A stretch of 64,000 nucleotides of DNA from Clostridia bacterium (GTDB lineage Bacteria > Bacillota > Clostridia > Oscillospirales > Acutalibacteraceae). A program made the translations under genes and the position numbers. The notes beneath the pieces were generated by a model. That model saw only the letters and a program-made list of their open reading frames with translations. It was not told where the DNA came from and searched no databases. The DNA lies in the NCBI GenBank assembly GCA_017468425.1, contig JAFUIO010000026.1:1-64000 (forward strand). Direction: 5' to 3'. Positions 52,387 to 60,952 of the stretch are shown in pieces. Position 1 is the first letter of the stretch. Each line of letters opens with the position of its first letter.

Positions 52387-54099
52387 TTAATTTATCACAA
52401 CAATTGTTGTAGCGTCTTTAAGGTCAAGTGTCTGACCTGTGGGAACAATAGAGTCTACTGTAACTTTGTCAGATGTTGAACGTCCGACAGAAAGAATACC
52501 CTGTGGGTTGCCTGATGTTTTGATGAAATCCTGACTGAGGAAAATCTGTCCGCTTGTTCCCGTTGCATTTTCTTTTACTTTAAGTCTGAAAGTAACAATT
52601 GTTTCTTCACTGTCAAGCTGAGTCATAACTGTTCCCTGAGACGGTGTTGCAATCCATGTTGCAAAAGCAATTTTGTAATTTGCCATTGTGGTTTTGTCAA
52701 GCCATTTGTCGGGATTTGATGTTCTTGCATACATTGATTCGGGAGATTTCCAGTTGCCGTTTGTTTCATATCCGTTCTCTGTAAGCTTTCCGCTGAAATT
52801 CAGGAAAGAATTCAGTGAACCTTCTTTAGCATCTGCAATTTCAAAAACTCTTGCATCATAAATTACGGGAAGCGAAACTGCACCTATCTTATAATTTGTT
52901 TTCAGTTTAACGCTTACTGTAACGATATCACCTGCAGAAACAGTTGCTTTATCTGTTGTAATTCTGAAATCTGCAACATATTTGCTTTCCTCTCCCGTAT
53001 CAGGTGTTGTGGTCGGCAAAGTTGTAGGTTCAGTTGTAACAGGTTTGGTTACGGGCGGTGTTGTAGTCACATTCTGTGACGGATTTTTCTTTGTGGTTGT
53101 TTCAGGTTTTTTTGTTGTCGGAATTGTAGTAGGAACTTTTACTGTTGTTAAAGATTCGGCAGGTTGTTTACCTTTACTTACTGTAATTGTAACTGTAGTA
53201 TTTGCACTTACGGTTTTACCTTTCGGTATACTCTGTGCCATTACAACACCTGAAGCCACGCTGTCGCTGAATTTTTCTTTGATAACAACTTTCAGTCCTA
53301 AATTTTCAAGAGTGGTTTTTGCCTGCATTCTTGTTGCAAGTGTAACTGAAGGCATCGTGATTTTTGCTTCACTTGCCTTACCCTTACTGATAACAACATT
53401 AATTACGGAATTTACTTTCGCATCTGTATTTGCTGCAGGTGTCTGTGAAATAATTGCACCTTTTTTAACAGTATCACTGTATTCTTCAGCGGCAATTATA
53501 ACATAAAAATTACCCTGAATAATCTCTTTTGCTCTGAGGAGAGTTTCGCCTGTAACAGCCGGAATCTTCAATATTCTTTCAGCCTGTTTTTCAGTGTTCT
53601 TCGCAACAGTTATAACAATAACCGCACCGGTGTATGCCTTACCTGTTTTGCTCTGCTTTATAACGGCACCGTTTGCAAATTCATCGGTAAACTCCTCAAT
53701 TGTTTCAACCTTCAAGCCTACTGTCTGCAAAGCTTTTATTGCAAGGTCTTTTTGATAGTTTACAACATCGGGAATTGCAACCTCAACAGGTTTTTCACTT
53801 ACAACAACGTTGACTGTGCCGCCTTTTTCGATCTTTTCACCGCTTACAGGCGACTGCTCAAGCACTGTATTCTCATCGTGTTTGTCGCTGATTTCTTTAC
53901 GTGTTATGCAAAGCGACAAACCTGCATCTTCCAATACACGCTGTGCTTTTTCGGCATTTATGTTCATAATATCCGGCACTTCAACTGTTCTTGTGCCGAT
54001 AACGCCTGTCAGAAAAAGTACTGCCACAACAATTCCCGCAACCAATACTCCTATAACAGGTATCGCCCACTTGGGGAGATTAAATTTGTTTTCGTTCAT
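52387..54099 (-). CDS. Membrane-anchored PASTA-repeat protein with a cohesin-like domain
   Basis: 570 residues. One amino-terminal membrane helix (AIPVIGVLVAGIVVAVLFLT) places the rest outside. Four PASTA-like repeats (about 38-100, 105-170, 175-240, 245-308; e.g. VEVPDIMNINAEKAQRVLED) bind muropeptides in other proteins. A Thr/Pro linker (about 310-375) leads to a cohesin-like beta domain (VADFRITTDKATVSAGDIVT, LPVIYDARVFEIADAKEG). There is no kinase domain, unlike the PASTA kinases of Firmicutes. No dockerin is in the window. It may be a wall-bound scaffold. Own promoter at 54122-54150. Confidence 0.85.
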   Translation of the reverse strand: MNENKFNLPKWAIPVIGVLVAGIVVAVLFLTGVIGTRTVEVPDIMNINAEKAQRVLEDAGLSLCITRKEISDKHDENTVLEQSPVSGEKIEKGGTVNVVVSEKPVEVAIPDVVNYQKDLAIKALQTVGLKVETIEEFTDEFANGAVIKQSKTGKAYTGAVIVITVAKNTEKQAERILKIPAVTGETLLRAKEIIQGNFYVIIAAEEYSDTVKKGAIISQTPAANTDAKVNSVINVVISKGKASEAKITMPSVTLATRMQAKTTLENLGLKVVIKEKFSDSVASGVVMAQSIPKGKTVSANTTVTITVSKGKQPAESLTTVKVPTTIPTTKKPETTTKKNPSQNVTTTPPVTKPVTTEPTTLPTTTPDTGEESKYVADFRITTDKATVSAGDIVTVSVKLKTNYKIGAVSLPVIYDARVFEIADAKEGSLNSFLNFSGKLTENGYETNGNWKSPESMYARTSNPDKWLDKTTMANYKIAFATWIATPSQGTVMTQLDSEETIVTFRLKVKENATGTSGQIFLSQDFIKTSGNPQGILSVGRSTSDKVTVDSIVPTGQTLDLKDATTIVVIN

Positions 54100-54121
54100 A
54101 TAAACATCTCCTTTATGAGAA

Positions 54122-54150
54122 ATTATAACAGATTTAAAAATAAATTACAA
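54122..54150 (-). promoter_or_regulatory. SigA promoter of the PASTA protein gene
   Basis: TTGTAA (54150-54145), 17 bases, TATAAT (54127-54122) on the reverse strand. Confidence 0.65.
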
Positions 54151-54189
54151 TATCTACTTTATGGAAGCAGTTTTCTGAAAAATCCTGCT

Positions 54190-56253
54190 TCAGATTACAC
54201 CCCTTAAATATAAACCGCGTGTGAATTTTCCTTCATATTTTTCTTTGTGTAAATATTTGGAAATTATTTCTCTGCACTCATCTTCTGATTCTTTTGTAAA
54301 TTTAAGAACAAAGAAGTCTGCACTTTCGAAAGTATGAAGTTCATCACACATATACAAAGGAACACTGTTTAAGACTTCGCTTGAACCCGATGAACAGTCA
54401 ATTGAAAAAGCAAAACCTTTTCTGTCAGTAAGTTCACCGTTTCTTCTGCATTTGTCGCAGGATGTTGAATTGACCATAGGACAGTTTCTTGTCAACATGA
54501 GAGGTAACTTACCGTAACATATAACACCTGTTTTTATGTCACCCTTAATTTTGTTTATCTGTGAAACCGTCATTTCAGGTGACATAATCGCTTCGTCTGC
54601 AAAATGTTTTTTCCACATATCAAGGGAGAGACTGTTGAAAATATTTGAGCCGAATGAAGCTGTTATTTCTGCACCGAGTTTTTTTGCAATCACGGCACCG
54701 TCAATTGTAGGACAGAAAAATCTTTTTACACCCATATTAAAAAGCTTCTCTGCTTTTCTTTCAACTTTTTCGTGATTGCCGAAAATTCCTCTGGGCATTT
54801 CCGCAGAAACTTTCCTGCCTTCCTTCATAAACTTTTCAAAAACTTTTTCTGAAATATTCAACGGTAAAACCAAAGAAAATTCTTTTGGTAAATCTTCGGG
54901 AATCTGCTCTTCCCGGGAAAAAATAAGATATGTATTTTTCTCAAATGTCTTTGATTTTTCTTTCAGATTTTCAGAATAAATTTCTTCCGCTTTTTTATCG
55001 GTTGACGGTGTGTTTCTTTTTAAAATTTCTTGGGTAATTTTTTCAGCAGCTTCTCTTCTCAGTTTATTTATAGCCGACAATGGCACAGACAATCCGGGCT
55101 GAATATCGGTTCTGATTTCACCTGCATAAAACTGTGTGCCGCCAAGCTTGGAAAGCTGCTCTTTTATATCTTCGTCAGTTATTTCTCTTTTTATTGCCTT
55201 TTCTGCTACGGAATCCGAAAGTATTTTTACTTTTATTCCTTCGCATTTCCCGCTGAGAGAAATTTTTTCATTTTCTCTCAACTTGCAATCAAAATCAATT
55301 CTGAAACGTGGTTTTTCTTTTTCATATAAACGTGCAAGTTCACCCAGCACATCTTTTGCGGCAACAACATCATCTTTGTTACGTGTGCCGAACATATCCT
55401 TGCCTCTGCGGTCGGTGTAATATCCGTCTGTAAAGCCTGAACGTGAAAAAACGGCTTTCAGTGCTTTGTCGATTTTTTCGTCTTCAGTATCGTTCAGAGC
55501 ATTTCTGCAGGAAGTGACTGCCGCTGCAACGTATTCGGGCCTTTTCATTCTTCCCTCAATTTTAAAAGACGCAATACCCATTTCATCAAGTTCTTTAAGA
55601 TAAGGAACGAGGGAATTGTCTTTAAGGCTTAAATCACAGCCGCCTGTACCGTCCGAACTGAAAGGCAATCTGCAGGGCTGAGCACACAAGCCTCTGTTGC
55701 CGCTTCTTGAGCCCAGCATTGCACTCATATAGCACTGCCCTGAAACAGACATACATAAAGCACCGTGAACAAAAACCTCAAGCTCGATGCTTGTATTCTC
55801 ACTTAAATATTTTATTTCTTCTCGTGTAAGCTCTCTCGGCACAACCGCCCTTGTAAAACCTAAGCTCTGCAGAAAATTTATTCCCTCTGCTGTCTGGACC
55901 GACATCTGTGTGGACGCGTGAAGATGGCAGGCGGGGGCGAGTTTTTTGATTTTTTCAACAAGGGACAAATCCTGAACGATAAAAGCATCTATACCGATTT
56001 CACCACAATAGGAAATCAGTTCTTCTGCTTTTTTCTGCTCACGGTCAGAAATAATTGTGTTAAGAGTAAGGTAAACTTTAACATTTCTTTCGTGGCAATA
56101 TTTTACTGCCTCTTTTAAAGAATCCCTGTCAAAATTTCTGGCATTTCCTCTGGCATTGAAATTTTCAGCACCAAGATATACGGCATCTGCCGAACATCTT
56201 ACTGCGGCAACCAATGCATCAAAAGAACCTGCCGGAGCTAAAATTTCACTCAT
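54190..56253 (-). CDS. U32-family peptidase-like protein with DUF3656 (RlhA/TrhP-type RNA hydroxylation protein)
   Basis: 687 residues. EILAPAGSFDALVAAVRCSADAVYLG, shown in part: EILAPAGSFDALVAAV, is the U32 start; VFVHGALCMSVSGQCYMS and SGNRGLCAQPCRLPF give four cysteines that bind an Fe-S cluster in related proteins. IEGRMKRPEYVAAAV and a DUF3656 region (about 380-460) follow. The two-part architecture matches E. coli RlhA (23S rRNA C2501 hydroxylation), and U32 relatives TrhP make tRNA ho5U, so RNA hydroxylation is more likely than proteolysis. One base separates it from zapA, a common clostridial pair. Confidence 0.87.
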   Translation of the reverse strand: MSEILAPAGSFDALVAAVRCSADAVYLGAENFNARGNARNFDRDSLKEAVKYCHERNVKVYLTLNTIISDREQKKAEELISYCGEIGIDAFIVQDLSLVEKIKKLAPACHLHASTQMSVQTAEGINFLQSLGFTRAVVPRELTREEIKYLSENTSIELEVFVHGALCMSVSGQCYMSAMLGSRSGNRGLCAQPCRLPFSSDGTGGCDLSLKDNSLVPYLKELDEMGIASFKIEGRMKRPEYVAAAVTSCRNALNDTEDEKIDKALKAVFSRSGFTDGYYTDRRGKDMFGTRNKDDVVAAKDVLGELARLYEKEKPRFRIDFDCKLRENEKISLSGKCEGIKVKILSDSVAEKAIKREITDEDIKEQLSKLGGTQFYAGEIRTDIQPGLSVPLSAINKLRREAAEKITQEILKRNTPSTDKKAEEIYSENLKEKSKTFEKNTYLIFSREEQIPEDLPKEFSLVLPLNISEKVFEKFMKEGRKVSAEMPRGIFGNHEKVERKAEKLFNMGVKRFFCPTIDGAVIAKKLGAEITASFGSNIFNSLSLDMWKKHFADEAIMSPEMTVSQINKIKGDIKTGVICYGKLPLMLTRNCPMVNSTSCDKCRRNGELTDRKGFAFSIDCSSGSSEVLNSVPLYMCDELHTFESADFFVLKFTKESEDECREIISKYLHKEKYEGKFTRGLYLRGVI

Positions 56254-56254
56254 T

Positions 56255-56611
56255 TTATTTTCCCGCTTTTGCTTTAAGCTTTTCTATTTCTGCTTTTAAT
56301 TTTTCGTTTTCTTTTCTTACAAGCTCAAAATTAAGCTTTGAATCTTCCGCATCTGAAAGATAACCTGAAAGCTGTGCACGCAAAGCCTCAATACTTTTTT
56401 CAGATTTTTTAGCATTATCTGCATATTCAAGTGCAGTAAGCACGGCAGCCTGAGCAAAAGTTACTCTTTTGCTTGCCGAAAGAATCTCATTCATTTTTTC
56501 ATCAATTTCCGCACCAAGCAATCTTACTTCATCTATAGAGCTGTCTGTTGCAATAGGAAAATCCTGTCCGCAAATGTGAAGCACTACTCTGTTTCTTTTC
56601 ATATCTTTCAT
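56255..56611 (-). CDS. zapA: Cell division protein ZapA
   Basis: 118 residues. NRVVLHICGQDFPIATDSSI is the ZapA globular start, then a helix RVTFAQAAVLTALEYADNAK and a coiled coil to the end (ENEKLKAEIEKLKAKAGK). It bundles FtsZ filaments at midcell. AAGGAAAGAG sets the start. A TATAAT at 56642-56647 (reverse) with a weak TTTATT -35 at 17 bases is a possible promoter. Confidence 0.88.
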   Translation of the reverse strand: MKDMKRNRVVLHICGQDFPIATDSSIDEVRLLGAEIDEKMNEILSASKRVTFAQAAVLTALEYADNAKKSEKSIEALRAQLSGYLSDAEDSKLNFELVRKENEKLKAEIEKLKAKAGK

Positions 56612-56748
56612 CTCTTTCCTTAAAAAATTATAACCTATTGTATTATACTATATATTTTGCGCAGAATAAAGAGGTAAAATATATTTTTACAAATTATCGA
56701 TATTTTTTAATTTTTTCAATATTAATATATTAAATATTGCTCTTACTA

Positions 56749-56777
56749 TTGAATTTTCCCTATTTTTAGTGTAATAT
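56749..56777 (+). promoter_or_regulatory. SigA promoter of glgP
   Basis: TTGAAT (56749-56754), 17 bases, TAATAT (56772-56777), 56 bases before the ATG. Confidence 0.6.
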
Positions 56778-56832
56778 ATACAATAGAACAGCAAAAATCG
56801 GTGTTTTTTAAATAAATTTTTGGAGGAATAGT

Positions 56833-59244
56833 ATGAAATACGCTCTTACAAAGAAGCAGGCACAAGAAATGATTACCAATAATCTTTCTCACTATTTCGG
56901 TGTAACTCCCGAAGATGCAACTTACGAACAATTCTACAAAGCAGTTGCTATGATTACAAGAGAAATGATGCGTAACGGCAGAAAAGAATTTGAAGAAACA
57001 GCGGACAAGGCAAATGCCAAAAGAGTTTACTACCTTTCAATGGAATTCCTTATGGGCCGTTCACTTAAAAATACTCTTTATAACCTTAATCTTACTAAAA
57101 CTTTTACATCTGCACTTAAAGACTTCGGAATTGTAATTGACAAACTTTACGATTGTGAGCCCGATGCTGGTCTCGGTAACGGCGGTCTCGGCAGACTTGC
57201 AGCCTGCTACCTTGACGGCCTTGCAACTCAGGGTTATCCTGCAATGGGTTATTCAATCCTCTACGAATTCGGTATTTTCAAACAGCTTATCGTTGACGGT
57301 TGGCAGAACGAACTTCCCGACAACTGGCTTCCCGGCGGTGAAGTCTGGCTTGTGCAGAGAGATTCTTCATCTGTAGATATCAACTTCGGCGGCGATGTTA
57401 TTGATACATGGGATAATCAATACCACCACGTTGAAATTGTTAATTCAACAAAAATCAAGGCTGTGCCTTACGATATGTACGTTGCAGGTAAAGACGGTAA
57501 AGGTATCAGCATTTTAAGACTCTGGTCTGCAAAAGCACCCGGAATAAATATGAAAGAATTCAACAACGGTAACTACCTTCAGGCTGTTGAACAGAATGCA
57601 ATGGCAGAAGTTATCAGTAAAGTTCTTTACCCCGAAGATAAACATCCGGAAGGTAAGAGCTTACGTCTTAAACAGCAGTATTTCTTTGTTTCTGCATCAA
57701 TCCAGGATATTATCAGACGTCATCTCAGAAAATACGGCACACTCGATAATCTTCCCGAAAAAGTTGCAGTTCATATCAACGATACTCACCCCACACTTGC
57801 AATTCCTGAAATTATGCGTATTCTTCTTGACGAATGCGGATACGGTTGGGACGATGCATGGAATATCGTTACCAAAACAGTTGCTTATACAAACCACACA
57901 GTTATGAAAGAAGCACTCGAATGCTGGCCTGTTGGTCTTTTCAGAATGCTTCTTCCCAGAATTTATCAGATTGTTAAAGAAATTGACAACCGCTACCGTT
58001 CATTCATCTGGAATTCAACAGGCGATGCAAACAAAGTTGAAGAAATGGCAGTTGTATCAGGCGATGAAGCAGTTGTAAGAATGGCTAACCTTTGTGTTGC
58101 TGCAAGCCACAGCGTTAACGGTGTTTCTTCACTTCACAGCCAGATTCTTAAAGACACTGTATTCAACAGCTTCTATAACATCACTCCCGATAAATTCAAA
58201 AACGTTACAAACGGTATCGCTCACAGACGTTGGCTCTGCCAGTCTAACCCCAGACTTTGCGCACTTCTTAACGACCTTATCGGTGATGGCTACGTTTACA
58301 ACGGAGAAGAGCTTGAAAAATTAAGAAAATATTCAGATGATTCTGCAGTGCTTGAAGAGCTTTCAAAAATCAAAACTCAAAACAAAGCAGATTTTGCAAA
58401 GCTTATCAAGCAGACAAACGGAATTATCGTTGACCCCAACTCTGTTTTCGACGTTCAGGTTAAACGTCTGCACGAGTATAAACGTCAGCACCTCAATGCT
58501 TTCAACATTCTCTCAAGATACCTTGCAATCAAAGCAAATCCCGATGCAAACTGGGTGCCGAGAACCTACATCTTCGGTGCTAAGGCTGCTCCCGGATATG
58601 AAATGGCAAAAAGAATTATCAATTTCATCCACGCTCTTGCAGATGTTATCAATAACGATGCTTCAATAAAAGGTCTTCTCAAAGTTGTTTATATGCAGGA
58701 ATACAATGTAACAATGGCAGAAAGACTTATGCCTGCTGCTGATATCAGCGAACAGATTTCTCTCTGCGGTACAGAAGCAAGCGGTACAGGTAACATGAAG
58801 CTTATGATTAACGGTGCAATCACAATGGGTACACTTGACGGTGCAAACGTTGAAATCAACCAGGCTGTAGGCGACGAAAATATGTTCCTCTTCGGTATGA
58901 GAACTGAAGAAGTAAGAAAACTTCAGAAGGAAGGCTATGTTCCCATGAACTACTATCAGAACAATGCCGAACTTCACGCAGTTATCGACTATATCCTTGG
59001 CGGTATTAACGGCAAAAACTTCCCTGAAATAGCATCAACAATTCTTCACCACGACCCCTATATGGTGCTTGCAGATTTTGCTGACTATTCAAAAGCACAG
59101 AAGCTTTCAGACCAGGTATGGCAGGATAAAGAAAAGTGGAACAGAATGTCACTTGAAAATATCGCAGGTGCAGGTGTATTTGCTGCTGACAGAGCAATCA
59201 ACGAATATGCTAAAAACATCTGGAACGCACACAGTGCTTTTTAA
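56833..59244 (+). CDS. glgP: Glycogen/alpha-glucan phosphorylase
   Basis: An 803-residue PLP enzyme releasing glucose-1-phosphate from glycogen or maltodextrin. DAGLGNGGLGRLAACYLDG (about 113), KVAVHINDTHPTLAIPE and KRLHEYKRQHLN are family motifs; the PLP lysine is Lys656 in GTGNMKLMINGA. Normal length. GGAGGA precedes the ATG. Single gene with no other glycogen genes near; a strong bidirectional terminator follows after a 90-base repeated element. Confidence 0.97.
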   Translation: MKYALTKKQAQEMITNNLSHYFGVTPEDATYEQFYKAVAMITREMMRNGRKEFEETADKANAKRVYYLSMEFLMGRSLKNTLYNLNLTKTFTSALKDFGIVIDKLYDCEPDAGLGNGGLGRLAACYLDGLATQGYPAMGYSILYEFGIFKQLIVDGWQNELPDNWLPGGEVWLVQRDSSSVDINFGGDVIDTWDNQYHHVEIVNSTKIKAVPYDMYVAGKDGKGISILRLWSAKAPGINMKEFNNGNYLQAVEQNAMAEVISKVLYPEDKHPEGKSLRLKQQYFFVSASIQDIIRRHLRKYGTLDNLPEKVAVHINDTHPTLAIPEIMRILLDECGYGWDDAWNIVTKTVAYTNHTVMKEALECWPVGLFRMLLPRIYQIVKEIDNRYRSFIWNSTGDANKVEEMAVVSGDEAVVRMANLCVAASHSVNGVSSLHSQILKDTVFNSFYNITPDKFKNVTNGIAHRRWLCQSNPRLCALLNDLIGDGYVYNGEELEKLRKYSDDSAVLEELSKIKTQNKADFAKLIKQTNGIIVDPNSVFDVQVKRLHEYKRQHLNAFNILSRYLAIKANPDANWVPRTYIFGAKAAPGYEMAKRIINFIHALADVINNDASIKGLLKVVYMQEYNVTMAERLMPAADISEQISLCGTEASGTGNMKLMINGAITMGTLDGANVEINQAVGDENMFLFGMRTEEVRKLQKEGYVPMNYYQNNAELHAVIDYILGGINGKNFPEIASTILHHDPYMVLADFADYSKAQKLSDQVWQDKEKWNRMSLENIAGAGVFAADRAINEYAKNIWNAHSAF

Positions 59245-59253
59245 TTTTTCAGC

Positions 59254-59342
59254 TATCACTGATGTAGGTTTTATAACAATTAATCAGCATAGTGCTCATA
59301 GGCAGTTTTAACAATAAATAATTAATTAACTGACAAACAACG
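59254..59342. repeat. Dispersed intergenic element, copy B
   Basis: Begins TATCACTGAT; about 60 bases align with copy A at 9993 (TTTAT-aca-AATTaaTCAG, CTCATAGgCAGTTTtAA). It ends 89 bases later at the terminator hairpin, directly after glgP. Confidence 0.55.
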
Positions 59343-59374
59343 AAAGGCAAGGTTTTATGAAACCTTGCCTTTTA
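59343..59374. terminator. Bidirectional terminator between glgP and sdpI-like gene
   Basis: Perfect 13-bp stem AAAGGCAAGGTTT / AAACCTTGCCTTT, four-base loop, T-tract on both strands. Confidence 0.92.
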
Positions 59375-59377
59375 CTA

Positions 59378-60013
59378 TTATTGATGTTTTTTGTAATAGA
59401 TATATGAGTAAACTGTGGGCACAATCATCATCAGTGCTACTACTGAAAAGAAAACAATATACGATTCAAAAATTGCAGTTGCGAGTATAACAATTCCGCC
59501 GATTACCCACAAAACACCTGCCATACGATGTGTTTTATTCCAATTGTCTTCACTCTTAAGTGTCCACGGAAGTTTTATTCCCAGAGTATAACTTTGTCTG
59601 CATTTTGGAAGATAATTACCGATTACAATAAACATTATACCCATAAAGACAGTCACTGCAAAAGCAACTCTGATTTCTTTACCCAACGCAACAAGATAAG
59701 ATATCGTACTCATAACAATTGAAGTTGCAGGTATAATCCATAAAACAAGCAACATCATTTTTGGGCTTATGTCATTTGATTTCTTGTCAAACTTTGTTGT
59801 GACGATAACACAAAGCCAATGAAAGGCAAGCAAAATCAAAGGAAACCCGAAAACTGTAAAAGCTTTTGAACTGAATCCGTCTGCCTCACCGCTTACACCC
59901 CAATGAGTTGCTATTTCGGCAGGTAACTTATTCCAAAGAATAAGCCCGATAACAACTGGCAAAAGGGTAGCAACTGATGTAATTATAAGCTGAAGCTTGT
60001 TATTTTTAATCAT
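59378..60013 (-). CDS. SdpI-family membrane protein (DUF1648)
   Basis: 211 residues, about six membrane helices. PAEIATHWGVSGEADGFSSK is the DUF1648 motif of SdpI, the Bacillus immunity protein against the SdpC killing toxin; SYTLGIKLPWTLKSEDNWNK and THRMAGVLWVIGG are the SdpI-type carboxy motif. The start overlaps the regulator gene by eight bases. No sdpC-like toxin is seen, so it may be a stand-alone immunity or signalling protein. Confidence 0.9.
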   Translation of the reverse strand: MIKNNKLQLIITSVATLLPVVIGLILWNKLPAEIATHWGVSGEADGFSSKAFTVFGFPLILLAFHWLCVIVTTKFDKKSNDISPKMMLLVLWIIPATSIVMSTISYLVALGKEIRVAFAVTVFMGIMFIVIGNYLPKCRQSYTLGIKLPWTLKSEDNWNKTHRMAGVLWVIGGIVILATAIFESYIVFFSVVALMMIVPTVYSYIYYKKHQ

Positions 60014-60281
60014 CTTCTTTTTCTCCTTTCAATTCTGTAATCCATAACATAACATCTTCTAAAACAGATGTGTTGATTTCATATATTATATATTTTCCGT
60101 TACGCGTATCTCTGATTAAATCTGCATCTTTCAGAACGGAAAGGTGACGCGAAACCGATGCCATTGTAACATCAAAACGGTCTGCAATTTCTCCGGCAGT
60201 CATTTTTCCGTTTTTAAGCATCCCCAGAATCTCTCTCCTTATAGGGTCTGCAAGTGCTTTCAATGTATTCTGCAAACTCAA
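60006..60281 (-). CDS. SdpR-type ArsR-family autorepressor
   Basis: About 91 residues, winged helix: TLKALADPIRREILGMLKNG, then GEIADRFDVTMASVSRHLSV and LIRDTRNGKYIIYEINTSVL. No metal-binding Cys pair is seen, as in SdpR. An ATG at 60293 lies too close to AAGGG; TTG 60281 follows GGTGAT at a normal distance and is preferred. Operator and promoter lie just upstream; the pair forms the sdpRI-type operon, where SdpI sequesters SdpR at the membrane in Bacillus. Confidence 0.9.
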   Translation of the reverse strand: MSLQNTLKALADPIRREILGMLKNGKMTAGEIADRFDVTMASVSRHLSVLKDADLIRDTRNGKYIIYEINTSVLEDVMLWITELKGEKEDD

Positions 60282-60325
60282 ACAAATCACCATCCCTTAA
60301 TTACACACAAATTCATTCATCACCT

Positions 60326-60351
60326 AACATTTAACAATTAGGTTAAATGTT
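60326..60351. promoter_or_regulatory. Palindromic operator of the SdpR-type regulator
   Basis: Perfect 10-bp arms AACATTTAAC / GTTAAATGTT with a six-base centre, sitting at the expected start of transcription of the leftward promoter, seven bases from its -10. Confidence 0.8.
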
Positions 60352-60357
60352 AAATAT

Positions 60358-60386
60358 AGTATAACATTGTTTTATTTCTTTGTCAA
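60358..60386 (-). promoter_or_regulatory. SigA promoter of the sdpR-sdpI-type operon
   Basis: TTGACA (60386-60381), 17 bases, TATACT (60363-60358) on the reverse strand. Confidence 0.8.
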
Positions 60387-60390
60387 GAGG

Positions 60391-60419
60391 TAGACACGGC
60401 AGACTTTTTGTGGTATTAT
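60391..60419 (+). promoter_or_regulatory. SigA promoter of the small lipoprotein gene
   Basis: TAGACA (60391-60396), 17 bases, TATTAT (60414-60419). Its -35 is four bases from the -35 of the divergent sdpR promoter, so the two may compete. Confidence 0.65.
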
Positions 60420-60450
60420 ATTCCCATACAACAATACACAGGAGGCAATA

Positions 60451-60924
60451 ATGAAAAGTAATAAATTTTTAAAACCGGCATCACTGCTTCTTGCGATAAT
60501 TTTAATGATATGCACTTTTTCTTCCTGCGGATATAAACCTGAGCCGCCTGACGAAAAAGCATTTTCTCTTGTAATGGATTTTGCACCCGTAACACTGAAA
60601 GCGGGCGACAAAATAACATATAAAGCAATACTTAAAAATGCTGAACACGAATCTTATACGCTTACACATTCTGCAGAGCTTATTCATTTGTATGTTGTGA
60701 AAGCCGAAGATTATAAAGATGCAGACACGCATCTTCTTACTGATACCGTGCTCAGTGAAAGTTCAATAGCTCCCCACGGACAGATTGAAGAATTCTATGA
60801 ATTCACACCAACTGAAAAAGGCGAGTATATCTTAAAAGCATACGCAGCCTTTTCAATAGAAGGCAACGATACCACAAAAGACTATTTTTACGAGTGTGAG
60901 GAAATTACTATCACCGTAAAATAA
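60451..60924 (+). CDS. Small lipoprotein with a BsuPI-like beta domain
   Basis: 157 residues. Signal peptide with lipobox TFSSCG, Cys26 lipidated. The rest (FAPVTLKAGDKITYKAILKN, IAPHGQIEEFYEFTPTEKGE) has the pattern of an extracellular Ig-like domain of the BsuPI type; ligand unknown. ACAGGAGG precedes the ATG. It faces the sdpR-type operon and is followed 28 bases on by the MraY-like gene. Confidence 0.8.
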   Translation: MKSNKFLKPASLLLAIILMICTFSSCGYKPEPPDEKAFSLVMDFAPVTLKAGDKITYKAILKNAEHESYTLTHSAELIHLYVVKAEDYKDADTHLLTDTVLSESSIAPHGQIEEFYEFTPTEKGEYILKAYAAFSIEGNDTTKDYFYECEEITITVK

Positions 60925-60952
60925 TCTTATAAAACGAAAGAAGGAAAAGAAA

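Noticed and set aside
52982-53506. 174-codon Val/Thr-rich forward frame
   Set aside because: Shadow of the PASTA gene linker and repeats.
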